DNA from: Litomosoides sigmodontis
Lineage: Eukaryota > Nematoda > Chromadorea > Rhabditida > Onchocercidae
Length of the DNA stretch: 64,000 bases
Assembly: GCA_963070105.1 (NCBI GenBank)
Contig: OY718803.1
Location: 5,376,507-5,440,506 of the forward strand
Direction of reading: 5' to 3'
A program made the translations under genes and the position numbers. Shown in pieces: positions 36,495-51,000 of this stretch (positions within the stretch are counted from its first letter, which is position 1; every line of letters starts with the position of its first letter). Below the pieces are notes generated by a model. The model did not search any database. It had not been told where the DNA came from and saw only the letters and a program-made list of their open reading frames with translations.

Positions 36495-39400
36495 ATGTTG
36501 AATCAGTCGTCGTCTTCTTCCACTAAAAATTATATTGATGTTTGTGGCGAGATTAGCGAATGTAATAGCAATGCAGCTTCGCAGCAGCGTCTTCTTAGTG
36601 GTGGTACTGGTTCCAGACAGTTGAAGCAAGAGGAGCCAATCGCTGCTGCTACCAGTGTTTGTGCAATCGTGAATGATACACCTAATATGAACACTCATGA
36701 TGAGGTTCGTTTTTAAAATTTCATTTCCCAGCGTGTTTTCTTTGTTGGTACGATGATTTGTTTTGTCGTTGAATTTGACTGTTACTAAAGCATGGATTAC
36801 GTGCTTGAGTCGCAAACGTCGCAGTTTTGATTTATCCAACAGTGAGCGAATTTGTGGATGATCTAGTCCTTGGGAGTATTTGGATTTTATAATGAAAATA
36901 TGCTTGTATAAACCTTGCGACTGAAAAGAAGCGGAGATAAATATTTTGCCGGTACATATATTAACTGGAGGAATTTTCAGGCTGGTTGCATGGCCAGTCT
37001 GTTTCAGACTCCTCCCTGGACGTCAATGGCTATTCTTCCGCCACATAATTTAGCCCAGCAGCAGGGAGGTGTCACGCGAGAAGTTGTTGGAAGCACAAAT
37101 CATCCACTGGCAATGCGTTATTCAAGTTTTGATGGAACTGCTGCTGCTGCTGCAGCAGCAAAAGATCCTATGAATCCGATGAATGCACCTCTTTATCAAG
37201 TTAGTATTTGCTAGTGGTATCTGTCAATATGTTTGTGCTATGAGTAGATGGAAGTGGACTACAAGGCAATCGTAGGAAGGACCGACTACCCTGCCGGATT
37301 TCTCGAAGTAGATTATTTTGGTTGACGCGTTTTCGCACTTCACATTATAGTGTGTGTAATCCATACATGTCGGGAGTACTTCCGAATAAAAAATTGAAAT
37401 ATTTCAAGTAAAGGAATATTTTCATTGCAAGATCGAAGCATGCTAATTGAGATTGCATTTCTCTGTCTCCATTATACTTATTTCATACCAATTAATTGTT
37501 ATGTTTAATTGTAAAAGGGTGAATATTGCGTACACCGTCAGGATTATGCGTTATTCCATATTTTTTGCTGGATAACTATAGATAATAACTATAGTGATGC
37601 GTAACCAGTGCTTTTTTATAAACAGTAAAGAAAACTGTACGTTTTCATATTTTTCCGAAGATCAGTCGTTATAGAATTTTCCCTCCTGTACATTTGTCCT
37701 GAGTTTAATGGATATTCGACATTTTCATGGTTGTACAAATTGATTTAGCGAGAGGAATATTGCACATTGCTTGAAGGAAATTGCTTTAATTTGCAGTTTT
37801 TAAGTTCAAATCAAAAAAGAGAATTCCTGTTGCATCTTAATTAGTGCTCTTATTGTCACGTCCAAATTGTTGTCGTCATGACGTATCTTACTGCTAAACT
37901 CATGCGATGAAGGCGTGTTTGCCGATGCAGCATGCGTGCGGTTAGGCAATATAATTCTGTTAATTTGCTTAACTTGTTCTTTGACTCCTCAATCTTTCGA
38001 AAATTCTAGCTATAAAACATTTCAAAATCTTTTAGTATAACTTTTAGTATAACTCTTTCTTTAGTATAGCGTAAGTTTTTGTATTTTTAAAACAAAATTA
38101 ACTGAAAGTTTAACCGTCAAAGTTTGGCAGTCTGTCTGCGGACAGGATTTTTGTTCTTTCTCCTTCGTTTTCCTTTTCTATGAATTGGCTCCTTTTCATG
38201 GACAGTGTAATCAGTTAAGCTTTTCCATGAATATAAAATATGTCATGAGTTATCACCGCTTCTATCTTACCGAAGTTTCATATATATTGATTTCATAGGT
38301 CTATTGCTAGAAGAAGATATCTGTGAGTACCAAATGTTTTTCCAATAGGTTTCTTTCAAATCTGTACGATTTCAGTAAGTATTCAATGAAACTAGAGACA
38401 GTCATACTCCATAGTTCACACTCCATGATTTATAAGTTTTAGAATACCAGAGGTTTTTTTCAGCATGGAATATTGAACTCTTAGCAAGCTGGATACTAAA
38501 AAAATGAAGCCAGTTTAAATGGAATGAAAATTAATGAATGGCAAGCTAAAAATCATATGACGATGCTGTACTTATTGAATTTGTGAATTTGTTGAAATTA
38601 GTGGTACCGTAGAATTTCGCTATGTGTGTGTGTGTCTCCTGATTTTCTGTAGATTTTTTCCCCATTCGGGATTTTGCTGTACTGCTCGGTGGATTGGATT
38701 TTTGTCTGGATAACGTTTAGCAATCATCTGGTGAAGAGAGTATTGAACGTAATGGAGAGAAAATGCGTCAGTTCTTGTTTCGGAGTGATTTGCATGTGCC
38801 ATATTGCGCACACTCTTCATTCGAGCTGTATCTGTTCACATCCTGTCACTCACTCTTTTCTATTCATTATCCCACATGTTCGAGAAAGGGTGCAACACCC
38901 ACCCACACTTCTACCCGCTCTTCCATTTTCTTTTTGCGACAGCCGTTGGAACAGAACTTTGAGTTTTTCCGTCCTCCACTTTTTTAGCCATTCCTACTTT
39001 TCTGCCGTCGTCCTTTTCACTAATTTTTTTTCTTGAATGCTGACATAGAGGATTTTTCGCAATGTTTGTTTTATATATATATGCGTGTGTGTGTGTGCGT
39101 GGTGACATATCCCATCCCCCCATGAACATATATCAACAGGTACTGGTGGTCAAGGTCTTAGAAACCAGCTTCTAGTGGGTTGAGAACTTTGATCAAAACA
39201 AGCCTGCATTATCCGAAGAGATTGTCGTTTGAATACACTTAAGCTTTTTTTAATCCTCTTCTTTATCTCATTATTTCTCTTTACTCTGCACTTTTATGTG
39301 TACTCCAATTATATGATTGATGGATGCTTCTTGATCTCTCTGATGGTACACTTCCACCTTTTGTTTTTTATCATTTTTTTTTTGACTCATTGTTACATTT

Positions 39401-42400
39401 TTGTTTTTTTCTACTCGAAATTCTCATCCAAACTCTGCTGTAAATGATACCCTTCCAAGCTTGAGGAAGTCGGTGTCTTTCGTATTGCTTTATTAATATA
39501 TTGTCATTCTGCTGCGGAAACTGAAAAATCTGTGAGAATTGAATCTTTGACATGCTGCAGTGACCATTTCATTCTCAACATTTTACGTGTTAACTTTGAA
39601 TTGATATTATCGATATTGGTGAACCTGTCAGTAAGATTTTCAATACCTTTTCCCTGTCGGAACAACAAAATGAGTGCGGATAATAGCTAAATGATAGCTT
39701 TTCCAGAAAATTCTTCGTAATTCATTTGCTATTATTCTATGGCCTGCAATGCTAAGGGAAGTGGTAAAAAGTTTAATGGAGTTGAGTAAATGATAGTTAT
39801 CATGAATCATGCGGCCAGTTTGTAATAGGTTTTGGAAGATGTAAATAAACGTTGCAAGTTTCTTCCTCTCTGTATTTCTCGTTTTCTTGGCCGTTCTACT
39901 CCTCCATGTGAAAATGTCCGTGTTTTATGTTTGGAAAGGAGAAGTAAGAAAAAGTATCATCGCAGAAGTTTGAAAGAAGTTGGCCGATTGACTGACCGAT
40001 CAACAGTTTTCACTAGGTTGATGATTTTCGCAGGAAGAAAGAGAGTGTTTTGCTTAACAACGGCGATAGGGAGGTGTACTAGAATCAAGTTTCTTGAATG
40101 GAAGGCTAAAAAAGAGATTCATGCCCAGGGTAAAGTGCAGTAGCTGTAAAGTTTGTAGGGTGCAGTAGCTGTAAAGTTTTTTGTACTTTTCGGAATACTT
40201 TCAAAGCACTTTCTCATGAACAAATAGTGAAAGAAACCGTGTTGTTACAGAAAAAAAATAGGCAACTGCTGCTGCTGAAGAAGGTTCTGCGCTAGCAAAG
40301 AAGCATTTTTGTCTAGTAAGTTTTTTGCTATTTTTGTTTCGAAATGTTAGTGATTCGCAGAATAGTCATCGATTGCATTATCGTACTCCACTAACTCACG
40401 GCATTTTCTTAAAGTGTAACGTCTTGTAGATCAGTAGAGAATTCTTAAGTGGATACCATATAGAATTTAGATGGAGACGGGGAATTTTGAGGGCTTTTTT
40501 TTCCTTCTCCATCCATTGTACGATTGTTGGAAGCAGAAGAAAAAGATTTATTGGCTCAACAAGTTTAAGAAACGAAGTGTTATGGTCTTTTCTCTCTTTC
40601 AGCTATTAAGGGTACGCAACATTTACCTTGTTTCGATAAAAACAATGCCAGTCTTGTGAGGAAACAATATTCTTTCTGCTTTACAAATTACCACAGCTTT
40701 TCAAGCTCTTTAAACTAATGCTTGTCATCTCAGTGCACTTCTCGTCAGTCTATACGTCATATGAACTATCACTAAAAGTAAATAATGACTTCCAAAGTTT
40801 TTTCTTCATATCAATAGTTCTCTTACCTATCTTTCTTTGTGAGTTCTACTACGTAAGTTTGACCAGCTCTCTTGAAACTGAAAGTAAAAGTGACAATTTT
40901 ATTTGCACTTATCGAAAGCAATTTTCAGTGATAATAATATGCGTAAGAAACCTCTGCAAACTAGGTTATTGGCAATGTGTTGGAAGAGGATGGAAAAAAT
41001 TATCATAATGGCTGGCATATTAAACGCTCCATATGCTGTCGACTTCTTTTTACTTGCTTTCATCAACATGACTGCTTAAATGATTTTTCTGGAAAATCAG
41101 GAACTCTCTAATTTACTGATGACGGGTAGAATTATCGGCCTTCTTTCGTATTTGTTTAATTTCTCCCTTATGTACAAATTAAGGGAGCAGTCACACTTGT
41201 ACTGATTAATTAGATTTTTGGTACTTTCGTATAAAAGAAATGAAAGAGAATAAAGTTGTATCATAAATACATCTGGATTGCATATTTCCTACCGTCGCAT
41301 TTGTCGCAAAATCTTCAGTAATGCATTGCTAATACTAGTGAGTGGTAGCGTGAGCGCAGCTGTCACACTTGTACTGATTAATTAGATTTTTGGTACTTTC
41401 GTATAAAAGAAATGAAAGAGAATAAAGTGAGCACAACTTTTCACAACTTTGTTTGGGAGAGCACAACTTTTCTGGATTACTGATTGCACCATGTAAGTTT
41501 TGAATAACGCATTTTCAAGTATATCGCACTTATTGATAGTACGATTTGTCGTTTCGTGCCTTTAGTTCAAAATATTCCACCATATGCTTGCTTTTCCTGA
41601 AGGAAAAGTGATTTTTGACGCATGGAGAAGTCGGTTAATATAAATAAAAACCTTTGACGGAATATTTGAACGGACTCGGATTAGCAGAGTATCTTCCTCC
41701 GCAATTAAATGTGCCCTGGGGTCTTCATAGTTTGCTTTTCTTCTCTTTGTTACATTTTTTAGTTCAAAAGTATCAACTTATATGGTACAGTGTGTACAAC
41801 CGGTTTATGTTATCTCATTTTGCTTTCACTAACATTTCATCTAGCAGAGTGAGAAAGAGAGAGGGAGAGAGAGAGTGTAGTAGTGTTATTCATTTTTATC
41901 CGCTTGATGACATTAAAGTGAGGAATCTGGAAGTATGCTTTTCCATCGCGGTTTATTAATATTATTTGCTTTGCCTATACGCTCTGTGAAGCACGAGAGA
42001 TTTTTTTCCCTTCGTTTACAGAAAATCCATTATATTTGAAACGTTGGCGAGCAATTTTTGATCTCTTTCTTGCTTCCCCTTTTGCATTTATAGAAATGAA
42101 AATTTTCTTAGTTTTGTTTTGTAACGAATTTTAATTCCGTTTGAAAATTTGAGCTGTGAGTCTTTTCAGTGATGGAGAAATTGTTAGGGCTTCTTCAAAA
42201 AAAAGCGGGGAGAAGGTTTTTTTTGAAATCATATTTTCGAAATTATTGTTATGGTTGTTGTTGCCATTGGTTTTTGCTTCTTGGCGTAGGTAGTGGCATA
42301 TTTTTTTCGAAAATTTCTTTTTTTGATACCATAAATGGAGCGGGGTCTGATCCTCTTGTCAGAAGTTTTTCTTTCATCAATTGAAAATATGTTTCAAAAA

Positions 42401-45400
42401 AGGCTCCATGTTATAGCGGACCACAGTACAGCTGAAAATTTTTCTATTCATTTTCACAATTCAATCATGCCATGTGTTCTAGCTGCAGCTCTTTCGCTAT
42501 TTCCTTACTTTCAAAAAAGAAACAAAGAAGGGTGAGAGGTAGCACTTTTTACCCTCTTCATTCTCTCTTTCTCCTTCCTCCACCCTCTCACAAAAAGCTC
42601 TCCTAATATAGAAGCAAGCTCTTCTAGACTTTTTCTACTTCTCTCCTCTCCCTTCTTGCTTTCCTCTCTTTAGTCCCTGCCTTCCTGTATCACATCTCAC
42701 TACATTTCTCCCATTCCTTACAACAATCTTTTTAAAATTTTTATGCAAATTTGCTATAAAAGCTCTTAGGAAGGTCTCACTCAGTCTCACTTTTGCAACT
42801 CTTCCCGTTTATTAAGGCCTCCCTCATCGTTCTCACTTCGTTCGGATCTTTTGATAAACCTTTTGATTCTGACGAACTTTCAGAATAAGAGGTACTGTCC
42901 TCACAACAGTCTAATCAGCTAATAATTGAGAGAGTGTGAAATGGGATGTTGACCAAAACCCTCGAAAGATTAGTTGATATGGTGCCATCGAATATGCAGC
43001 GTAACAAAACGACACGCTGCAGTGGGATGGCTGCAGTGCTGGTGCACTACATTAAAGGAGAATCTGCTGTACTCTGAAGGTTTTTCCTAGAAAGGATGGG
43101 TTGACGCGGACAAGCGGGCTGAACAGGGTAGGTTACCGTGTCTGATGGATTTTTTTCCCATGGATGGAGCAGAAATTAAGGTGGCGACTAAATTTTGGAA
43201 TGTTTTCAGTTTCAAGATTTGGACATGATAGCAAGCATAGTGGCGAAGGAGCAAGCACTACTAAAAATGAATACAGCAGCAGCAGCAGCATCCAGCACTG
43301 CAGAACACGGTCGTTTGGCAGGTTTTGCTATACCAAATCGCGCACATACTCAGGTTATAGTTAACGGGTATGTATTATGATTACGATTTCTCTTTTCCTA
43401 TACTGTAATGTTGTGTTATGCCAACATTTATTAAGCTTCCTCCTTTTGGTTCAACCTTCACAAATTTTAAGTTATAAAAAGTGAATGCAAACACCGTAAT
43501 AATTTTTTTCTTACTTTTAAAAGATATGAGCGTAAGCAGTGCGCGCATCTGTCAACTAACTTCATTTAAAACGTTTGAGGTCTTATCTTTTTCAAGATAT
43601 CTCCCTAACTTGTGACATGACCTTGCATTCTGTATAAGGGAAATGTTGAAAAATCCTGGAGGCATATTTATTGAAGTTTTCTTCGATTTCGATTTTGCAG
43701 TTTGTGATTACCTTATTGTACATATACATTTATTATCTTAGATTTTGCATTTATCTTCTGTCTTTTTAGAAATACTTACAAAATAGAATTGCAGAGCACG
43801 AGAGAATATGTCATCACCAAGCGAAATGTCACCAACTTCATGCTCTCCATCGTCATCCGACACATTGCAGAGCACTCAAGGGGGGACCAGTACTGCAATT
43901 CATGCACATAGCGAACATCGTGGCCCGGAAGACGCTGCGCCCAAAAGTGGAAATGGTTAGTGTAAACGTTTATTATTTTCCCAACAGTTTCTTGTGCCGC
44001 TTTTAAAGATATGAGTGCAGTCAGTCTTTTAAAAGATTTACATCTTGCAACTTGAATCTTTTAATTATTTGTGAACAGATATATAAAACATTTACTTTAG
44101 AATTCCCTCTTTTCTCTTTAATTTTATTTACTCCCTGTTTTTACTGGATGCATACATCACACAACAATTTCAGGCGATTATTTCTATTAATTGTTTGCCA
44201 TCTCTTTTCGTTGTCATTTTCAAAACTCAATTAATGATGTGTCTTTTTCAGAGTCACCTGTGGATGTGACGAGCCTCATGAAAGGTACGTGCAGTCTTAT
44301 TTCTTCGGAAGTTTTACTAGGCATTTCCGATCCATATTCATTTAGCGTCATACTTGCCGAAATAGGTGACATGAATTTTTGCTGAAAAAAATGCAAACTT
44401 CATGGAAAATAAATAGGGGAAAGGACAGAACATAAATGTATATGGGCTATTTCTTAAATATAGCCATTTGAACTGAAATTTCTGCTGCAGTCATCAAGAG
44501 TTTAGGTCTATCAACTAGCTAATGCCATTGGCTTTTATGCCGTATGCTTCCATTAAACATTATAAACTAGTTTTACTGGTGATTTTTATTGATCAAGTAA
44601 ATAAAGAATGTGTGTAAGAAATAGAAAATATTTTTAGTTGCTCACCGGGCAAATAAGGTTCCATCACTAGATGATAAACAAAAAGGCGTCTACAATTAAA
44701 ACATATTTTCTATTTCTAAAACAAACGTATTTCAGGCTCGTTCAGTCTTGCCTATCAGCAGCATAGTCTAGGACCAAATAATAGTTCCCAGCAACAACAA
44801 GCAAGTAGTTCAAGAGAAGGCAATGTTCAAAGCGGTGCCACAACGCTTCGTTCTAGGCATCGCTCGAGCCACCATGATGGTCTAATTAAATGTCATTATT
44901 GTCCTAAGAAGTGGGCCGATCAAGCTGTGGTTTGTTTTCCAACAAAGTGTCGGTAATATATGAATAGTTCAGAAATAAAGGTAGAGTACGAGTAACATTT
45001 TGAATTTGAATTTTCGTGCTGCATGTTTGACGGATGGATGGAGTCAGACGATGTAAATATAATAGTCATCAATTATAGCGTATTTTATATACTGGACGCC
45101 AGTATATATTACTTACTATATATGTAAAAATTTTATTAATTACTATATAAGTAAAAATAAACTCTAAACTGACCAATGTGAAATAAGCGACACTTAAACA
45201 TAGAAAGTAATGTTTTATCTAACCGGGAGACAATGGCTTTATTTTTTTTTCCTTCTCCGTTTGCATCTTGGACCTTTTCATCGATTCTATATTACACTGT
45301 TCTCGGACGATACTCACAGCATCTACAATTCACTTTTGTTTATCTTTCAAATGTTTCAATAAAATGAATGTAATTCATATTCGTTGTTTTAGCGGAAATC

Positions 45401-48068
45401 TATTGATAATATTCAATATTGCTGATTTGTCAAGTTTAGACGCTTAATTGTTTAAATTGTAGTTTTTTAATTTACTGTGACATGCCGTCTTATGTGCAAA
45501 GTATTATCAGTTTATTTTAGCACTAAGGCGCTGTAGTCGAGAACTGTTTGAAATACCAGTCATAATTTAACACCGTAACATAGCATATAACGTAACGTAA
45601 CGAGTTCTGAAATGTAGCTCATTGTTCATATGAGCTATTTATTTAAAATTTTTTTAATAATGCCCAAGTATTCTCATATACAAACAGATAGAGTGTTCTC
45701 TGCGTTTCGTAGACCGGTATGTGTGTAGAACGTTTGTCCTACTTTATTCTTCCCTTGTTTTTAAAATTTTTCATTTCGCATAAATTCTTAGTTGTACTTC
45801 ACTTCCCAATTAGAAATGTGGAGAAGAGAAAAGAGGGTAAGACACAGGACTGATGTGCTAACGTTATGCATTTATGTGGCTGGTTATATTTTGTGATTTC
45901 GCTGTAATAACTATACATCGCTGGTGAATGTGAGGACAATAATGAAGTTGTTTGCTGAGGAAATCTTCATGGACAAGAAGCACAATGCGTTATGAGCGTT
46001 CTACTTAATTGAGAAAGCATCAAACGGGTCACAGTAATGGATGGTGTCATTCATAGGAAGTGTTAGGCGTATTTTGTTAGGAATTTTCTGATTACATTTT
46101 ATGTAAAAAATCTTTTAGATTTTTCTAAACTAAATTTATTAGTTAAATTAAAATGAATTCTTATTTAGTGTTATGCGCATCGGTTGTGATGTGAAATGCT
46201 TAATTTTTATTTGAAATTGTATATCTTCAAGCACCTATTCATTTTTTACATCATTTGCCGCTGAACAGAAGCGAAATCCTTGTTCAGTTGCTAAGTTGCT
46301 TCATCAGTTGGAAAAGAAACGACGGATGTTTTATGCAAACTGATTTTAATCCAAACTTTTAAGAGGTATTTTAAAGTGTCGCTATTAGTTATTGAAATCA
46401 AAAGTTAAGGGAAAACTTCGATTTTTAATGTTTTTTATTACTACAAAACGTTCTCCAGCAGTTTTAAGTGAAGAAATAATTTTCGCCGCGCAATGGGAAG
46501 CATTTTCTATCAAATTTCTCACTGTTAGATCAGTCATGAATTGAAAATATTTTGATTATCCGAGAACTTGGTGGTATTTTTGCTGATATTTCTGTTTGTC
46601 TGCTGCTATCACTTTTTCACCCAAGACAATTCCCCTGCTATTTGCGACGTAGTAGACTCATAGTGTGCAGGGAATTTCTTTCAAAATTAGGTCATTTAGT
46701 GGACTACCTTTTTTGTTCAAGATTACTGAACCTTGACATCCTTCAGAAAAAATAGGTGAGACGTTTGCCGCTTTAAACAGTGAGGCTTGATGACAGCTTA
46801 TAAGAAATTTTGATTTTAGTAGTTTAAAAAACATGTCATATCTTGCGTTGCTTCCTACTTTCAGGGTGCCTTCTACAGCACAACCCGCATCAAAAATTTA
46901 GTCTGTGATAATGACGAAAAGTAGTGGTGCTATTCAGAATGTCGTAAAAAATAAACGGAATCTTTAAGTAATCATTAGTTTCAAATAGTGGAAAACTGGA
47001 ATACTTATGCATTGTATTTGTTATCAGTAGTAGGAGAGAAACCTATAAAAACTTTAACTTTTCACTTTTGTTGAGGTTTGCTTCTTTTCAGCTGTGGAAA
47101 GGTAGTGATGATCAGTTTTTCAGTTACGAGTTCACATGGAAGAATGTCGATTGCTACGAATGCATGAATGTCAGCAGTGTGGTAAGCGTTTCAAAGCACG
47201 TGGTGGCTTGCAACAGCATTTACGCATACATTCGAATGATCGCCCATATCAGTGCCGTTTTTGTCCGAAACGTTTCACTCAAAAGTCGCATGTTGATCAG
47301 CACGAGAGAATCCATACTGGTTGATATTTGCTTACCTTTGGCGCAATTGTGATAATGATAGGGCTTTCGACCACTTTGATAAAGCGCGGAAAATGAAGCT
47401 TGAGTGCATTGTTCAGTTAGGGGAATGTATTTAAGCCTTTTTTCCATTTTCAAATAGGAAATTTTTGGATTTCAGGTGCTAAACCATTTTCTTGCCAATT
47501 CTGTGGTCGTGCATTTCGGCAGCGTTCGCAGCAGCTCGGGCATGAATCAACCCATGCGAGTGGACCCCTTTCGATGGGTTCGCACTTACCGCATGCGAGC
47601 TCTCATCACATCAAATTTGAAAACGCAAAGTTTGCTTATGTTTTATTTGTTCTTATGTACAGTCTTTTGAAGTTCATCGAAGTCATTGTACGATAGGTGT
47701 CAAAACTCTCTGGCTGATGCTACGGGCAAGTGAAATGCTATGATTGCAGTGCTGATCAAGGATGCAGCCAAGGAGCAGCTGGTGATACTGGTGGTGTGGA
47801 AAGAAATGCAGCAGTGCAACAGCAAGCAGTGACAGCGGTAGCTACCGCAGCAGCGGTTGCGGTAGCAGCACAGCAACACGACCGCTTAAACAGTTCGGGT
47901 AGCAGTACCTTGAGTTTAATGTCACCGAATGGTACTGGATTGGCACACAGTGCAGTCAGTTCACTGTTAGCATTAAGTCAACAGCAGCAGACTCAAGGAA
48001 TAACGATGTCACAAAGTACTCAGCAGACCATTGCCGATGCTATCGGTGCGAGGAATAATGCAGTTTGA
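36495..48068 (+). CDS. Four-finger zinc-finger transcriptional regulator (547 aa, 9 exons)
   Basis: Probable nuclear DNA-binding regulator; the specific family is not recognised. Exons: 36495-36704, 36981-37199, 43210-43367, 43795-43955, 44252-44284, 44736-44929, 47124-47319, 47476-47629, 47750-48068; they sum to 1644 nt with matched phases. The N-terminal half is low-complexity: Ser/Gln-rich, with poly-Ala runs and Ser/Pro-rich stretches. Finger 1 is C2HC (C313, C316, H329, C333; KCHYCPKKW...HMEEC) and is split by the 2.2 kb intron. Fingers 2-4 are C2H2: CQQCGKRFKARGGLQQHLRIH, CRFCPKRFTQKSHVDQHERIH and CQFCGRAFRQRSQQLGHESTH. Linkers SNDRPY and GAKPF are close to the canonical TGEKP type. The C-terminus is Ala/Gln-rich. 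Introns of 6.0 kb and 2.2 kb are the longest in the window, as is common for developmentally regulated genes. The last acceptor could instead be at 47766/47767, which also keeps phase. Confidence 0.85.
40135..40179. repeat. 20-bp direct repeat, two close copies
   Basis: The same 20 bases (GTGCAGTAGCTGTAAAGTTT) occur at 40135-40154 and 40160-40179 with a 5-base spacer, in the zinc-finger gene intron. Confidence 0.9.
41191..41427. repeat. 65-bp perfect direct repeat, 172 bp apart
   Basis: 41191-41255 and 41363-41427 are identical over 65 bases and in the same orientation, starting TCACACTTGTACTGATTAAT. They lie in the large intron of the zinc-finger gene. No coding content is seen. Confidence 0.9.
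44930..47123 (+). other. Intron 6 of the zinc-finger gene, 2.2 kb, splitting finger 1
   Basis: AT-rich, with no supported exon. It separates the C-x2-C half of finger 1 from its H-x3-C half. The + open frame 46552-46755 has no recognisable content. Confidence 0.6.
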
Positions 48069-51000
48069 AGGAACGTCCGGTGTGTCGCCGTATTTTTTCA
48101 TGCATATTTTGCTGTACTTTCATGTACTCTGTTATTCCAGGATACATTGCTGTATTCTTGATGGATTCGATAAGCTGCATATTTTCTTTCTTAGCATCGC
48201 TCAATTTATCTTTTGAAGTGGATAATCGCTTTTTTGTTCAACTTGATCGTAGCATTTTTTACTTGGTTCAAGCGAATTATGATGCCATTACCGACTGCTA
48301 CATCCTTCTTCAGATCGGTGTTCCTTATGTTTTCTCTTCCTTTAAATTGAGCTTTTCCTTAAATTGAGCGGGATATTTTAGTTCGTGTTTCCAGTTCATA
48401 CTAGTTTTTTCTGAGCTGTTAGAAACAACAGTTTGTACATCTTGCTGGATTTTGTAATCCGAGGTTGAGATTTCAACTAGAACTATAATATTAGTGATGT
48501 GAAGCAATTACTTTCATTAGTATTGCTTTTCTTTGTAGGTTTGGAATCATGAAAGAACTGTAGGTATTACCGCCAAGAATAGTTGGAAAAAAGAGATGAT
48601 TTGCATTACCGACTTATGAGATCTGCGCAGATTATTTATCAGGTTTTAAGCCGTCCTATAAATTCCTCGTCAATATTATTTTATGAGAGAAGTACAAATT
48701 GCTTATCGATCATTGAGCATGAATTATATTCATAAGGGTTTAGAAGTTCTGTAGCTGTATGGATTTTCCGTGGATTGTTTTATGAAAATGGCTTACGTTT
48801 CTTTAATAATACAGAATTCTTTTGACATTACATACCGAAATGTTATTGGATGAATCTACGAACCTCGTCTTCCCTGTAGAAAATGTTGGAAGTTTATATA
48901 ATCGTTATTTGAAAATCGATATCAATAATTAAGTTTAAAGTCTTCGGTGTGTCTGTCGTGCGTGTCCTGTGTGTACATATGTTTGCATTTTCTCTCCTTG
49001 GTACCGCCTGTTGGTTACTTTTACATTTCCCTGTGTCCTTTTGTTTTCTCTTCTACGGCCAGTAAAATGTTTGGCTCTTTCTTTCCTACTTTTTCTATAT
49101 TTTGCCTTGCTCTTGCTAGTTTATCCGGTAGTTCCGTCCATTTCGTGTTTTCAGAATCTGCTCCGGCTTTTTTCTCGTGAGATTCTTGGCAATCACCACA
49201 CATATGCGTCGAATTTTCTTTTCTTGGAAGATAATTGTTGAGAGGTCTCGTTCTTTGCCTTTTTCGATTCTCTTTTTAACTCAGGCATTCGAAGTCTGCA
49301 ATCAGGTCGGACTAAACAAAGATTTTGGATAAAAGTGAGTACATTTATGATTTACGCGAGTTATGTAATGCCTGTCTTACAAATTATAGCATTGCAGTAG
49401 CTATGATTGCAGTTTCCGATATTACGACTGCAAAGCGGAAATTGTGTATTACACGTAGGACTTTGCGATCAAAACAATCATTTAATATTCGGTGCATTTG
49501 TGTTTCAATTAAATTTTTTAAACATTTGTATTTGCCATCCAACGATGTACTTGTAAAACGATTTAGCGAAACTCTAATTGTGCCGAAAAATTAGTGGTAT
49601 TGCGGGTCGGATTACTGTTTTCACTGATATTGCCGTGATTATTATTATTATTATTGTTATTGTTTGTGAGTGATTTCTCCCTCGAGAGTTTTTCATTCAA
49701 TTTTTTATTGGATTTGTGCTTGATTTTAATCGAAGAAGACAATCATTGGTTTAAATAATTGCCACCAAGCATTCATTTCCTGATTATTATATTCTTACCG
49801 AGCTTTGTTCGTTTTATTGAATTTGTTGTCTGTTCGTTTTTATCGTTTTTTTTCCTTACATCTTATTACGGTTGCCATTCGGGTCCTGTAATTGTTTAAA
49901 TTGTAAAGTTATAATTATTTCCCTGTTTTTCATTATTCTTATTCTTTCAAGCCTTATTAAAAGTGGAAAGTATAATTTAAGTCACGATATATTGTTTAGC
50001 ATCAAGTCCTTTATTTGTTCGAACCTGAAGGGGTAGTTCTTTCGCTGCAGTCGGCTGTGATTTTGATATCCCTAGGTGAGTCTCGGAGTGGTTTACTGCT
50101 TACAGCAATATTCATAGGTTTTCTACCATTTAGAGGCATTGAGATCCCTCCATCAATTATACGAATTCAGCTTCCTTAATGTTATATGGATGAGTGGGCA
50201 TTTTTATGTTAATTTAATTTATTTTTTTCCACTTACAATTTAGGCCGTGATTTTCAGATTACGACACATTTGCGATTTGTTAAATTCTTATTATGCGAGA
50301 ATGCGAGCTGAGTGATTCATCCTTTTTGCTCTGTGTCACCGCAATTTATTTGTTAATGAAAATGTGGAAGTGGAAGTTTTTTGGAAGGTCTGTGTAATTT
50401 TATGTTGTACCCGTCATTTTTTCATTTTGAAATAAAGTTATGGACTAAGATACTTCGATTAAACACAATTTGTAAATGATGCAATGATGGATGGATTTCG
50501 CAGCTGCTCGGTGTACCCGCGTTTCGTCCCATAGGTTTTCATTCTATCTCTTCCCTAAATTCCAGATAATTGACGACGATAAGCTCATGTATTCTTTCTA
50601 GTTTTCTTGTGCTTCTAATGCTGATAGATAAACCTGCTGGTTATTTCATGTTATTTGTAGGGCAAGCGTGCTTTGCTCAATAGATTTTCGATTTTTCGTT
50701 TAGATCTGTCACATCAGATACTTCCAATAAACTGCAAGATGTAAATTTGGAGGGCGCAAAACTGGCAAAGGTTTAGTGGTTATAGTTATAGTGATATAGC
50801 AGTAGTGAACTCCTTGAGAAGTAGCCTGTTCGGCTGTTGGACCTGCACTACGGTCAACATTCATTTGCTGTCGCGAAGTTGGTTTGTAAGTTGTGTAGTG
50901 GCAGGTTATAAAGCAGGTAGTCGATGGGAGGATAGATCTGTCATGTGCTTATAGTGAAAGATCGGGGAAGCTACCGCTTGATTTACAAGTCGACCAAGTC

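Larger units (their letters stand above)
37200..43209 (+). other. Intron 2 of the zinc-finger gene, 6.0 kb
   Basis: No exon could be supported inside. It holds two small direct repeats (40135-40179; 41191-41427), short GT and GA tracts (38622-38636, about 39078-39100, about 41849-41877) and several T-rich open frames. The basic 103-aa open frame at 39832-40143 lacks splice signals or similarity that would justify calling it. Confidence 0.6.

Noticed and set aside
39832..40143. 103-aa basic open frame inside the zinc-finger gene intron
   Set aside because: No acceptor/donor in phase with neighbouring exons and no similarity recognised; the frame is only slightly longer than chance.
48947..49241. 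Two overlapping + open frames and one minus frame in the same place
   Set aside because: Mutually exclusive frames without domains in T-rich DNA.
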